Part shown: positions 43,043 to 51,595 of the stretch, piece by piece | Layout of the letters: each line of letters starts with the position of its first letter | How positions within the stretch are numbered: the stretch's first letter is position 1 | DNA from: Oceanobacter antarcticus | GTDB lineage: Bacteria > Pseudomonadota > Gammaproteobacteria > Pseudomonadales > Oceanobacteraceae | DNA length: 64,000 bases | Assembly (NCBI RefSeq): GCF_044962685.1 | Contig: NZ_JBBKTX010000002.1 | Coordinates: 198,108 to 262,107, forward strand | Reading direction: 5' to 3' | Notes under the pieces: model-generated | The model's input: the letters and a program-made list of their open reading frames with translations, nothing else | Databases searched by the model: none | What the model was told of the DNA's origin: nothing | Program-made: the position numbers and the translations under genes

Positions 43043-46000
43043 TTGAAGGTATTATCCGCTGGTCTGTCCAAAACCGCTTTTTTGTGCTGCTGGCCACCCT
43101 GATTCTGGTGGGGATCGGCGGTTGGTCCCTGAAAAACACGCCAGTGGATGCCATTCCCGATTTGTCGGACGTGCAGGTGATTATCAAAACCAGTTATCCG
43201 GGGCAGGCGCCGCAGGTGGTGGAAGATCAGGTCACCTATCCACTGACTACTGCCATGTTGTCGGTGCCTGGTGCGGTCACCGTACGCGGCTACTCGTTTT
43301 TTGGCGACTCCTATGTCTATGTCATTTTTGATGAGGATACCGATGCTTACTGGGCGCGTTCGCGGGTACTGGAATACCTGTCGCAGGTGGCGCCCACTTT
43401 GCCGCCCAATGCCAGGCCGCAATTGGGGCCGGATGCCACCGGTGTGGGTTGGGTCTACCTCTACGCACTGGTGGATCGCACCGGTCAGCACGATCTCAGC
43501 CAGCTGCGCAGCCTGCAGGACTGGTTCCTGAAATACGAACTGCAAACTGTGCCCGGGGTATCTGAAGTCGCTGCACTTGGCGGCATGGTGAAGCAGTACC
43601 AGGTTAAGGTGAACCCGGACAAGCTGCGAGCTTTTAACATTCCACTCTCTCATATCCAGACGGCAATCCAGCGCGGCAACCAGGAAGTCGGCGCTTCTGT
43701 GGTGGAAATGGCGGAAGCGGAATACATGGTGCGCGCGTCCGGCTACATCCAGGGGCGTGATGATCTGGCCAATATCCCTTTGGGCCTGAACGTCAACGGT
43801 ACCCCCTTGCTGTTAAAGGATGTGGCCGACATCGAAATCGGGCCACAGATGCGCCGGGGCATTGCCGAACTCAATGGCGAGGGTGAGACAGTAGGCGGCA
43901 TTGTGGTCATGCGCTTTGGCGAGAATGCGCAAAAAACCATTGATGGTGTCAAAGCCAGGCTGGAGACACTCAAGGCCGGGTTGCCTGAGGGTGTGGAAAT
44001 CGTGACGGTCTATGATCGTTCCGGCCTGATTGAGCGCGCCGTGGAAAACCTGTGGCACAAATTGCTGGAAGAATTCATCGTCGTGGCCCTGGTGTGTGTC
44101 GTCTTCCTGTTTCATATCCGCTCCAGTCTGGTGGCCATTGTCAGTTTGCCGGTAGGTATTTTGGCCGCATTTATCGTCATGCATGCGCAAGGACTTAACG
44201 CCAATATCATGTCGTTGGGCGGGATCGCCATTGCCATAGGCGCCATGATCGACGGCGCCATTGTCATGATCGAAAACATGCACAAGCATATGGAACGCCT
44301 TGTGTTGCAAGGGAAAGCACTTACCAACGAAAACCGCTGGCAGGTGGTGGAGGAATCCGCTGCCGAAGTCGGTCCTGCGCTATTTTTCAGCCTGCTGATC
44401 ATTACCGTGAGTTTCGTGCCGGTGTTTACCCTGGAGGCCCAGGAAGGCCGTATGTTCTCGCCGCTGGCCTTTACTAAAACCTACGCCATGGCCGCGAGTG
44501 CTGCATTGGCAGTAACGCTGGTGCCCGTGCTGATGGGCTATTTTATCCGTGGCAAAGTACTGCCTGAGCACAAAAATCCACTCAATCGCGCGTTGATTGG
44601 CGTGTATATGCCTACGCTTAAAACCGTGCTTAATTACCCTAAATCCACGCTCGTGTTAGCCCTGGTGATTACGGTTATCGGATTTTGGCCCGTCAGCCAG
44701 ATAGGTAGCGAATTTATTCCCCCTCTGGATGAGGGTGATTTGATGTATATGCCCACCACCTATCCCGGTCTGTCGATAGGTAAAGCGCGGGAGATCCTGC
44801 AGCAGACCGACAAGTTGATAGCCACGGTGCCCGAAGTGAAAAGTGTATTCGGCAAAATCGGTCGGGCAGAAACGGCCACTGATCCGGCGCCCCTGACCAT
44901 GATTGAAACGTTTGTCCAGTTGAAACCGAGAGAGGAGTGGCGCGATGGTATGACTACGGAATCGTTAAAAAAGGAACTGGATGCCTTGGTGAAGTTTCCT
45001 GGACTGACCAATGCCTGGGTGATGCCTATCAAAACCCGTATCGACATGCTGGCCACGGGTATTAAAACCCCGGTGGGTATCAAAGTAGCTGGCCCCGACC
45101 TTAAGGAAATCGAAAAGATCGGCAAGCGCCTGGAGCAGGTGCTCAAGGATGTGCCGGGCACCGCCTCGGTCTACTCCGAGCGAGTAGCGGGTGGCCGTTA
45201 TATCAAGGTGGATATTCAGCGGGAAAAAGCAGCGCGTTATGGTCTCAATATTGCTGACGTGCAGCAGGTGGTGGCCACCGCCATCGGCGGCATGAACGTC
45301 ACGCAGACAGTCGAAGGGTTGGAGCGTTATCCCGTCAATCTGCGTTATCCCCAGGACTATCGTAACTCGCCGGAACAATTAGCCCTGTTGCCCATCGTAA
45401 CAACCAGTGGCCAGCGCATTGCATTGGGGGATGTCGCTCGTGTTTATGTGGAAGACGGCCCACCTGCCATCAAGAGCGAGAATGCCCGCCTCAACGGCTG
45501 GACCTTTGTTGATATCGATGGCGTGGATATTGGCAGTTATGTAAAAAATGCCATGGCCGTGGTGGCCGATCAGGTCGAGCTACCAGCAGGCTACTCCCTG
45601 AACTGGTCGGGGCAGTACGAATACATGCTGAGAGCCAAGGAAAAACTCACCTATGTGGTGCCGCTGACGCTGGCCATTATCATCGTGCTGCTCTATTTCA
45701 ATTTTCGCAACTTTGCCGAGGTCGCGATCATCATGGGCACTCTGCCGCTAGCCATGGTGGGCTCGATCTGGCTGATGTACGTGCTCGGCTACAACTTCTC
45801 TGTCGCTGTTGGCGTGGGCTTTATTGCGCTGGCAGGTGTGGCAGTAGAAATCGGCGTCATCATGCTGGTGTACCTCAATCAGGCCTATCGCCATATGCTG
45901 GAAGACTGTGAGCAGAAAGGTGTTGAACCGCGAAAGGAAACATTGCGCCACGCGGTGTTGCACGGTGCCGGCCTACGGGTAAGACCCGTGATGATGACTG

Positions 46001-46182
46001 CAGCGGCGATTATCGTCGGGCTGTTACCCATTATGTACGGCACGGGTACCGGCTCGGAAGTCATGAGTCGGATTGCGGCGCCTATGGTGGGTGGCATGCT
46101 GAGTGCCGTGGTATTGACTTTGCTGGTATTGCCGGCGGTTTATCTGCTTTGGAAGCAGAGTAAGGGTAAAGACGGAACTTAA
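43039..46182 (+). CDS. cusA: CusA-like Cu(I)/Ag(I) RND exporter
   Basis: 1047 residues, normal length. Twelve membrane segments of the RND fold, with the heavy-metal family motifs PDLSDVQVIIKTSYPGQAPQVVEDQVTYPL and the relay DGAIVMIENMHKHMER near residue 405. The periplasmic Met residues expected for Cu(I)/Ag(I) transport are plausible in segments such as GMVKQYQVKV and IKTRIDMLATGIKTP. It is driven by the proton gradient and pumps metal out through CusC. 4-bp overlap with cusB. Confidence 0.95.
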   Translation: MIEGIIRWSVQNRFFVLLATLILVGIGGWSLKNTPVDAIPDLSDVQVIIKTSYPGQAPQVVEDQVTYPLTTAMLSVPGAVTVRGYSFFGDSYVYVIFDEDTDAYWARSRVLEYLSQVAPTLPPNARPQLGPDATGVGWVYLYALVDRTGQHDLSQLRSLQDWFLKYELQTVPGVSEVAALGGMVKQYQVKVNPDKLRAFNIPLSHIQTAIQRGNQEVGASVVEMAEAEYMVRASGYIQGRDDLANIPLGLNVNGTPLLLKDVADIEIGPQMRRGIAELNGEGETVGGIVVMRFGENAQKTIDGVKARLETLKAGLPEGVEIVTVYDRSGLIERAVENLWHKLLEEFIVVALVCVVFLFHIRSSLVAIVSLPVGILAAFIVMHAQGLNANIMSLGGIAIAIGAMIDGAIVMIENMHKHMERLVLQGKALTNENRWQVVEESAAEVGPALFFSLLIITVSFVPVFTLEAQEGRMFSPLAFTKTYAMAASAALAVTLVPVLMGYFIRGKVLPEHKNPLNRALIGVYMPTLKTVLNYPKSTLVLALVITVIGFWPVSQIGSEFIPPLDEGDLMYMPTTYPGLSIGKAREILQQTDKLIATVPEVKSVFGKIGRAETATDPAPLTMIETFVQLKPREEWRDGMTTESLKKELDALVKFPGLTNAWVMPIKTRIDMLATGIKTPVGIKVAGPDLKEIEKIGKRLEQVLKDVPGTASVYSERVAGGRYIKVDIQREKAARYGLNIADVQQVVATAIGGMNVTQTVEGLERYPVNLRYPQDYRNSPEQLALLPIVTTSGQRIALGDVARVYVEDGPPAIKSENARLNGWTFVDIDGVDIGSYVKNAMAVVADQVELPAGYSLNWSGQYEYMLRAKEKLTYVVPLTLAIIIVLLYFNFRNFAEVAIIMGTLPLAMVGSIWLMYVLGYNFSVAVGVGFIALAGVAVEIGVIMLVYLNQAYRHMLEDCEQKGVEPRKETLRHAVLHGAGLRVRPVMMTAAAIIVGLLPIMYGTGTGSEVMSRIAAPMVGGMLSAVVLTLLVLPAVYLLWKQSKGKDGT

Positions 46183-46307
46183 GCTATGGACCTGGCGTAC
46201 CCGATTATAAAGTTTGGGTGCGCCGTTCTGAATTCTAACCCTATATTCTTGGCCTCTCTGTAGCTTCTGGAGCTGCAACCGATGGGGAACACGTCGGTGT
46301 CAAACAT

Positions 46308-46321
46308 TTGATTCAGGTCAA
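46308..46321 (+). promoter_or_regulatory. Anr/FNR-type box at -41.5
   Basis: TTGATTCAGGTCAA, an exact TTGAT-N4-GTCAA. Centre 46314.5 is 41.5 bp upstream of the start predicted from the extended -10 (46344-46349), the classic class II FNR position. Confidence 0.6.
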
Positions 46322-46340
46322 GAACTGGCGATATCAGATC

Positions 46341-46349
46341 TGCTAGATT
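46341..46349 (+). promoter_or_regulatory. Extended -10 promoter element
   Basis: TGCTAGATT matches the extended -10 (TGn plus TAGATT); no good -35 is visible, which fits an activator-dependent promoter under the Anr/FNR box. Confidence 0.5.
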
Positions 46350-46374
46350 AAAACGGTCAATAAAGGGAGCCGAT

Positions 46375-46872
46375 ATGGTTCATTATCTGGGTATTATGTT
46401 GGTCATTTGGGGGTTGCTTGCGCAACCACTGATGGCTGCATTGCCCAGGGATATGCAGGTTCACCTTCCAATACCGGCAAACGCGCTCAACCATGGCTCG
46501 ATCGCCTCGATATTGGATCTGGACCATACGCGACCAGTCCCAGCGCCCACTTCCGATTCTCTCAACCCGAATGACCGTGGTGAACAGGCGGCCGGACATA
46601 GCCTCACTGCTTCGACAATGCCCTGTCATCAGATTGCCAAGAGCGATTCGCCCAAACCCCGCGGTAAGTGCTTAGCCGGTCATTGCGACTCAGGCTGTCT
46701 ATCGGCCAGTCACTGTGCGTCAACCTGTTCAGCCTCGGGAACAGTTGGGGCGGTCGGTTCATTTTTTAAAAATACTATGAATCATGCCGCCTGCGACATG
46801 TTCAATACTGCGCCGGAACCATTGTTGGCACGGCTCCCCTCACGCATTTTTCACCCTCCCAAAACGGCCTGA
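46375..46872 (+). CDS. Small exported Cys/His-rich protein near cusA
   Basis: 165 residues. ATG at 46375 has AGGGAG about 6 bases upstream. Signal peptide (LGIMLVIWGLLAQPLMA), then a variable Pro/Ser region, MPCHQIAK and a thiol patch CLAGHCDSGCLSASHCASTC, and a helical tail. It resembles the protein at 39082-39462 in layout though not in detailed sequence. It is likely a periplasmic copper binder or sensor; family assignment is uncertain. Confidence 0.6.
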   Translation: MVHYLGIMLVIWGLLAQPLMAALPRDMQVHLPIPANALNHGSIASILDLDHTRPVPAPTSDSLNPNDRGEQAAGHSLTASTMPCHQIAKSDSPKPRGKCLAGHCDSGCLSASHCASTCSASGTVGAVGSFFKNTMNHAACDMFNTAPEPLLARLPSRIFHPPKTA

Positions 46873-46880
46873 TCAGGCCG
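46865..46880. repeat. Perfect 16-bp palindrome at the end of the Cys-rich gene
   Basis: CGGCCTGATCAGGCCG spans the stop codon (46870-46872). No T-run follows; a terminator role is uncertain. Confidence 0.45.
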
Positions 46881-47042
46881 GTAAGCCCGCTGGTATAACA
46901 ACCGCGATACCTGTTTCCTGAAGGGTTCCGCCTTTGCGGGCCCTGGTTCTTGAACCTTTGAAATCCCTGCTGGTGGTTCTCCCGCTTTGTGCTGTGAGCA
47001 ACGCATGTTCCGACTTGCCAGGGTAAACAGGATTACACATAC

Positions 47043-47058
47043 ATTACTGGAATGTAAT
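47043..47058. promoter_or_regulatory. Inverted repeat, possible response-regulator or other protein site
   Basis: ATTAC-N6-GTAAT, perfect 5-bp arms. It is loosely similar to copper-responsive sites, but the match is weak and the owner is unknown. Confidence 0.25.
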
Positions 47059-47267
47059 ACATGGGTCATCTTAAGGTCAGAAACGCCGCTCTACTATGAC
47101 AATGGATAAGTCCAGGTGCAGCTTGGGCGTTGTGTACGGGTCGATTCAATGCAGAAACGCCGTGACAGGATATCGGGCCAATATTGACGGTTGACGGCGT
47201 ACAGGCTACAGATCGAGGGCGTGTAATAGTGAGTACGAGAAGCCTGATACCTGTTAATGAAAATTGC

Positions 47268-47298
47268 TTGACCTGTGTCTTGGACACAGGTGTAAGGT
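47268..47298 (+). promoter_or_regulatory. MerR-family promoter/operator
   Basis: -35 TTGACC (47268-47273), an over-long 19-bp spacer and -10 TAAGGT (47293-47298) give the MerR-type layout. A perfect palindrome ACCTGTGTC-TTG-GACACAGGT (47271-47291) sits in the spacer. The regulator is probably autoregulated, and the copper ATPase cluster probably reads from here. Confidence 0.85.
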
Positions 47299-47434
47299 GA
47301 CAAAAAGCCGGACAAATTCTTTGGATTTTCTCTCGGGTTTAAAACTGATGATTAACTCATATCGAGGCAAGGAACAGATCTTCGGGGTTAATCTGAATCC
47401 CGCGATAGTCAGACTGAGCTGCGAGGAGAGCTGT

Positions 47435-47839
47435 GTGAAAGTGATCGAAATGGCCAGGCGTTTAGGGGTTACGGCCGATACCGTGCGGTTTTATACCCGG
47501 ATCAAGATTCTGAAACCGGGTAAGAACAAAGCCAATGGATATCGGGAATACAGCGAAAAGGATTACAACCGCTTGCGATTCGTGCTGAGTGCACGGCAAC
47601 TGGGCTTTTCCGTTGAGGATATTCAGGAAATTTTGAACCACGCGGATAAGAAGAAATCGCCTTGCCCGACGGTTCGCCGCTTGATTGACCAACGCCTGAA
47701 TGAAACTGAACAACGGTTCGCCGAGACTCTGCAACTGCGGGAACGCATGCAGCAGGCCGTGGTCGAGTGGAGCCAAAAGCCGGATAAGGTGCCGACCGGC
47801 CATATGATCTGTCACCTGATTGAAGAGTTTGCCCAGTAA
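47435..47839 (+). CDS. MerR-family metal regulator (CueR/CadR-like)
   Basis: 134 residues from the GTG at 47435 (GAGGAG 7 bases upstream). The frame is open upstream, but that part crosses the promoter at 47268-47298. Winged helix-turn-helix (residues 1-70, VIEMARRLGVTADTVRFYTR), then a dimer coiled coil. The metal loop is unusual: Cys77 and Cys126 (ICHLIEEF) with His123/His127 nearby, but the middle Cys of MerR is absent. It likely senses Cu(I) or a related ion and controls the downstream copA genes. Confidence 0.85.
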   Translation: MKVIEMARRLGVTADTVRFYTRIKILKPGKNKANGYREYSEKDYNRLRFVLSARQLGFSVEDIQEILNHADKKKSPCPTVRRLIDQRLNETEQRFAETLQLRERMQQAVVEWSQKPDKVPTGHMICHLIEEFAQ

Positions 47840-47859
47840 ATCAACATAGAGGATTTGCC

Positions 47860-48177
47860 ATGAATACACAGAAGTTTGAGAGCCCTGCTCATCACCAGGG
47901 CGGCTGTTGTTGCGCCAGCAAGTCATCCACAGCAGCTACCACCCGGAGCAGTGTTGGCTCAGATAGCGATATCCCGCTGCAGCGGTTACAGGTGCAAGGC
48001 GCCACGTGCGGTGGTTGTGTAAGAAGCATTGAGCAAACGCTACGCTCTGTTTCCGGTGTAAGCGATGCGTGTATGGATCTGGCGACGGGTGTCGCTTCGG
48101 TCGTTGGCATGGTCGAATCTAACGCTCTGATAGAGGCGTTGAATCGAGCGGGTTTTCCTGCGGCGGTCATCAAATAA
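47860..48177 (+). CDS. HMA-domain copper chaperone-like protein
   Basis: 105 residues. N-terminal Cys/His cluster (HHQGGCCCASKS) and an HMA domain (about 40-105) with the metal site GATCGGCV. It probably delivers Cu(I) to the ATPase encoded 15 bp downstream. The double Cys sets are richer than in typical chaperones. Confidence 0.85.
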   Translation: MNTQKFESPAHHQGGCCCASKSSTAATTRSSVGSDSDIPLQRLQVQGATCGGCVRSIEQTLRSVSGVSDACMDLATGVASVVGMVESNALIEALNRAGFPAAVIK

Positions 48178-48192
48178 TTCAGGAGTGATCCC

Positions 48193-50538
48193 ATGAGTTC
48201 AGTGAACACGGAATCCGGCAAACCGGGTTGTCATAAAGATACCGATAACAACGCACAGCATCATAATCATGAACACGGTTCTGATCCCCATGTTCATGTT
48301 GATAGCGCGGCGCACCAGGAACTGATTATCGAGGGTGCTGGTTGTGCCAGCTGTGTGGGAAAAATCGAATCAGCTCTGAAGGCGGTACCGGGTGTGGAGA
48401 ACGCGGAAATGAATTTCGCTCAGCGCACCGTCAGCGTGATTGGCAATGCAGCCGCGTCTGACTTGCTTAAGGCGGTGGAGAAGGCGGGCTATAACGCCAA
48501 GCTTGCGGCTGCTGAGAATGAAGATGATGCATTGGCCGAAAAAGAGAAGGCGGATCAGGCTTATTACAAGCGCTTGATGAAAGAAACCTGGATTGCTCTC
48601 TCACTGGGTGGCCCTTTGATGGCCTATGCGCTGATCACTGGTGAAGTCAACGTCAACACCACCACAGAACGCATCGCCTGGTTGGTCGTGGGTATTCTGA
48701 CTTTTGGTGTTCTCTATTTTTCCGGCAAGCACTTTTTTGTCGGCGCCTGGAAGTCCTTTCTCAATCATTCTGCCAATATGGATACGCTGATTGCTTTGGG
48801 TACTGGCACGGCGTGGTTGTATTCCATGGTGGTGGTGTTTTTCCCAGACGCCGTTCCCGATCAGGCGCGCCATGTCTACTTCGAGGCTACGGCGATCATT
48901 ATCGGCTTGATTGATCTTGGCCTTGCACTGGAACTGAAAGCCCGCGGTCGTACCTCGGAGGCCATTAAGCGCCTGATTGGTTTACAGGCAAAAACAGCAC
49001 GGGTCATTCGCGATGACAAAGAACTGGATATTGCTATCGAACAGGTTCTACTGAACGATGTGGTCCGTGTGCGGCCAGGTGAAAAAATTCCCGTCGATGG
49101 CGAGGTAATCGAAGGGCATACCGCTATTGACGAATCCATGCTCACCGGCGAGCCGATGCCGGTAGAAAAAGCTACTGGGGATACCGTGGCGGCGGGCACC
49201 ATCAATAAGTCAGGCTCAATTCTGTTTAAAGCTACCCGCGTTGGTAAAGACACGGCGCTGGCGCAAATCATCAATATGGTCAAGCGCGCACAAAACTCTA
49301 AGCCGCCCATTGGTCGTTTGGCTGATGTCATCTCAGCCTATTTTGTTCCGGTGGTCATGATTATCGCCGTAGCGAGCGCCCTGACCTGGTTGAATTTTGG
49401 GCCGGAACCAGCGGTAGCTTTTGCGATTGTATCGGCGACCACTGTATTGATTATCGCCTGTCCCTGTGCGCTAGGCCTGGCAACACCGATGTCAGTGATG
49501 GTGGGCGTGGGCAAGGCCGCGGAGGCGGGCGTGCTGATTCGTAACGGCGAGGCCTTGCAAACCGCGTCGAAGATATCGGCGATGATTCTGGATAAAACCG
49601 GCACCATCACCCTGGGCGCGCCGAAGGTTACCGATGTGTTGGTGGCAGGTGAACATGACGAGCAGGCGGTGTTGCGATTGGCAGCAACGCTTGAATCCGG
49701 CTCCGAGCATCCGTTGGCCATGGCTATTGTTGAAAGTGCTCAGGAAAGAGGGATCGAAATGGGCAAGGTCTCAAATTTTAACGCCATTGCCGGCCACGGT
49801 GTGCAGGCGGAGGTGGACGGAAAAACACTGTTGTTCGGCAATGAAAAGCTCATGCGCGAGCGCACTATCGAACTGGGTGATTTTGTTGAAAAGGCCCAGA
49901 TGCTGGCCGCCGAGGCTAAAACGCCGATGTATTTCGCCGTTGATAATAAGCTCGCAGCGATTATCGCAGTAGCCGATCCAATTAAGGAAGACTCCATTGC
50001 TGCCATCAAGCGCCTGCAACATAACGGCATCCGGGTGGTGATGCTCACCGGCGATAACCGCGCCACAGCCAAGGCGGTAGCGGAAAAAGCCGGTATCAAG
50101 GAATTTTTCGCCGAAGTGCTGCCGGAAGAAAAATCCAAAAAAGTGCAGGAACTGCAGATGGAAGGTGAAGTGGTGGGCATGACCGGTGACGGCATCAACG
50201 ACGCGCCAGCCCTGGCCATCGCCAATGTCGGCTTCGCTATTGGCACAGGTACCGATGTGGCCATTGAAAGTGCCGACATCACCCTGATGCGGGGTTCGTT
50301 ACATGGTTTGGCCGATGCCATTGCAGTGAGTAAAGCGACCTTGCGCAATATCAAACAGAATTTATTCGGCGCCTTTATTTACAACGTGGCCGGCGTGCCT
50401 TTTGCGGCTGGCGTGCTGTACCCATTCTTGGGCTTGTTGTTGAACCCGGTGATTGCCGGGGCCGCGATGGCGTTTTCATCACTCACTGTCGTGACCAACG
50501 CCAATCGATTGCGTTTGTTTAAAGCGCAGGAACACTAA
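48193..50538 (+). CDS. copA: Cu(I)-exporting P1B-type ATPase
   Basis: 781 residues. His-rich N-terminus, one HMA domain with GAGCASC (about 51-57), then the P-type core: CPC at 423-425 (IIACPCALGL), phosphorylation Asp467 (DKTGT) and hinge Asp666 (TGDGINDAP). The CPC pair and HMA site specify Cu(I)/Ag(I). It exports copper from the cytoplasm. It follows the HMA chaperone gene and a MerR-type regulator, which is a standard arrangement. Confidence 0.95.
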   Translation: MSSVNTESGKPGCHKDTDNNAQHHNHEHGSDPHVHVDSAAHQELIIEGAGCASCVGKIESALKAVPGVENAEMNFAQRTVSVIGNAAASDLLKAVEKAGYNAKLAAAENEDDALAEKEKADQAYYKRLMKETWIALSLGGPLMAYALITGEVNVNTTTERIAWLVVGILTFGVLYFSGKHFFVGAWKSFLNHSANMDTLIALGTGTAWLYSMVVVFFPDAVPDQARHVYFEATAIIIGLIDLGLALELKARGRTSEAIKRLIGLQAKTARVIRDDKELDIAIEQVLLNDVVRVRPGEKIPVDGEVIEGHTAIDESMLTGEPMPVEKATGDTVAAGTINKSGSILFKATRVGKDTALAQIINMVKRAQNSKPPIGRLADVISAYFVPVVMIIAVASALTWLNFGPEPAVAFAIVSATTVLIIACPCALGLATPMSVMVGVGKAAEAGVLIRNGEALQTASKISAMILDKTGTITLGAPKVTDVLVAGEHDEQAVLRLAATLESGSEHPLAMAIVESAQERGIEMGKVSNFNAIAGHGVQAEVDGKTLLFGNEKLMRERTIELGDFVEKAQMLAAEAKTPMYFAVDNKLAAIIAVADPIKEDSIAAIKRLQHNGIRVVMLTGDNRATAKAVAEKAGIKEFFAEVLPEEKSKKVQELQMEGEVVGMTGDGINDAPALAIANVGFAIGTGTDVAIESADITLMRGSLHGLADAIAVSKATLRNIKQNLFGAFIYNVAGVPFAAGVLYPFLGLLLNPVIAGAAMAFSSLTVVTNANRLRLFKAQEH

Positions 50539-50562
50539 GCCCAACACCAGGAGAAATACCAC

Positions 50563-50916
50563 ATGTTACTGATCAATATAGCCGGATTTGCGTTAATCGC
50601 TCTGATTGTGTGGTGGTTCTGGCTTTACAAGCCGAAAGAAGCTGAGCTGGGGGAAAACGATCTGGTGATTACTGTTGAAAATGGCACCTATTCCCCTTCT
50701 CGGATTAAAGTGTCGACCGGAGAACCTGTCGAAATCAAATTTATCCGCAAAGATCAATCACCCTGTTCTGAGACTTTACTGATCCCTGACCTGCAAATCA
50801 GCGATACCCTGCCACTGAACAAATTGAAAACCATTCAGTTACCCGCGTTGGCAGCAGGTGAATACGCGTTTCATTGCCAGATGCAGATGTACCGTGGACT
50901 GATCACGGTGAAATAA
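50563..50916 (+). CDS. Membrane-anchored cupredoxin-domain protein
   Basis: 117 residues: one N-terminal helix (about 5-22), then a cupredoxin fold (about 33-117) with VITVENGTYSPSRIKVSTGEPVEIKFIRKD, Cys68 (SPCSETLL), the closing YAFHCQMQMYRG carrying His/Cys/Met. It is predicted periplasmic and binds Cu. It starts 24 bp after copA, so it is probably co-transcribed. Confidence 0.85.
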   Translation: MLLINIAGFALIALIVWWFWLYKPKEAELGENDLVITVENGTYSPSRIKVSTGEPVEIKFIRKDQSPCSETLLIPDLQISDTLPLNKLKTIQLPALAAGEYAFHCQMQMYRGLITVK

Positions 50917-50929
50917 GTAGAAGGATCTG

Positions 50930-51268
50930 ATGAACATCAATAAAGTCACGGCCATTTTTGATGAGTTTCGCCTGAAAGACGTGGAAGAGGCCTTGATACG
51001 ACACGGGGTGACGGGTTTTACCTTACACCCGGTTCGCGGCCGGGGTTATTACTTCGACAGTTTTAACGAAAACCACTTGATCAAGCATATTCAAATGGAG
51101 ATTTATGCCGAGGCTGAGCAGGCGAGGGAAATTGCGCAGCTGATTGTGGATGCGGCGCATGTTAATGCCGATAGCGAAGGGCTGGTCTGCATCGTGCCAG
51201 TCAACGATCTGATTTGGATACATGATAAACGCAGCGCAACAGACAACGATTTTCAATTTCACAGGTGA
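50930..51268 (+). CDS. PII/CutA-like small signalling protein
   Basis: 112 residues of the GlnB/PII superfamily: KVTAIFDEFRLKDVEEALIRHGVTGFTLHPVRGRG matches the first PII half, with the T-loop region GYYFDSFNENHLIKH shorter than in GlnB. The uridylylated Tyr context of GlnB is not obvious. Copper-linked PII-like proteins exist but their ligands are mostly unknown. It lies 13 bp after the cupredoxin gene. Confidence 0.8.
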   Translation: MNINKVTAIFDEFRLKDVEEALIRHGVTGFTLHPVRGRGYYFDSFNENHLIKHIQMEIYAEAEQAREIAQLIVDAAHVNADSEGLVCIVPVNDLIWIHDKRSATDNDFQFHR

Positions 51269-51276
51269 GGTGTTCC

Positions 51277-51570
51277 ATGGCAACCCAAAAATCATCATTC
51301 TGGTTGACCCCCAAAGGCCTGGCCGCCCTGGGTTTAATTGCAGCGGCGAGCTACTTTCTGCTGATCGAGCACCGGCAACACGTCTGGCAGTTTTTACCTT
51401 TCCTGATTCTCCTGGCCTGCCCGTTTATGCATCTGTTTATGCACGGCGGACATGGGGGGCACGGCGGCCACGGTGACCATGGCCAGCACGAGGATGAATC
51501 CGACCAGGATGCTTATCAACGTGGCTTGGAAGAAGGTCGCCGGGAAAACGAACATCGTCATCACCATTAA
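51277..51570 (+). CDS. DUF2933-family membrane protein with a His/Gly-rich loop
   Basis: 97 residues from the ATG at 51277. Two membrane helices (about 14-30 and 37-52) and a His/Gly repeat stretch HGGHGGHGGHGDHGQH (about 54-70) that should bind metal. DUF2933 proteins are common in metal-resistance operons and unstudied. The upstream GTG at 51265 is an alternative start. Confidence 0.85.
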   Translation: MATQKSSFWLTPKGLAALGLIAAASYFLLIEHRQHVWQFLPFLILLACPFMHLFMHGGHGGHGGHGDHGQHEDESDQDAYQRGLEEGRRENEHRHHH

Positions 51571-51595
51571 CCCAATACATAACAGGAGATGAAGT

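Larger units (their letters stand above)
46881..47434. other. Intergenic region before the MerR-type regulator (about 550 bp)
   Basis: No gene is seen. It holds an ATTAC-N6-GTAAT inverted repeat at 47043-47058 and the MerR-type promoter at 47268-47298. The rest shows nothing recognisable. Confidence 0.5.

Noticed and set aside
47094..47315. Minus-strand frames before the MerR-type regulator
   Set aside because: They run across the MerR promoter, lack ribosome sites and have no recognisable domain.
51449..51500. Gly-His repeat-like DNA in the DUF2933 gene
   Set aside because: This is codon repetition of a His/Gly-rich metal-binding loop, not a CRISPR array or satellite.
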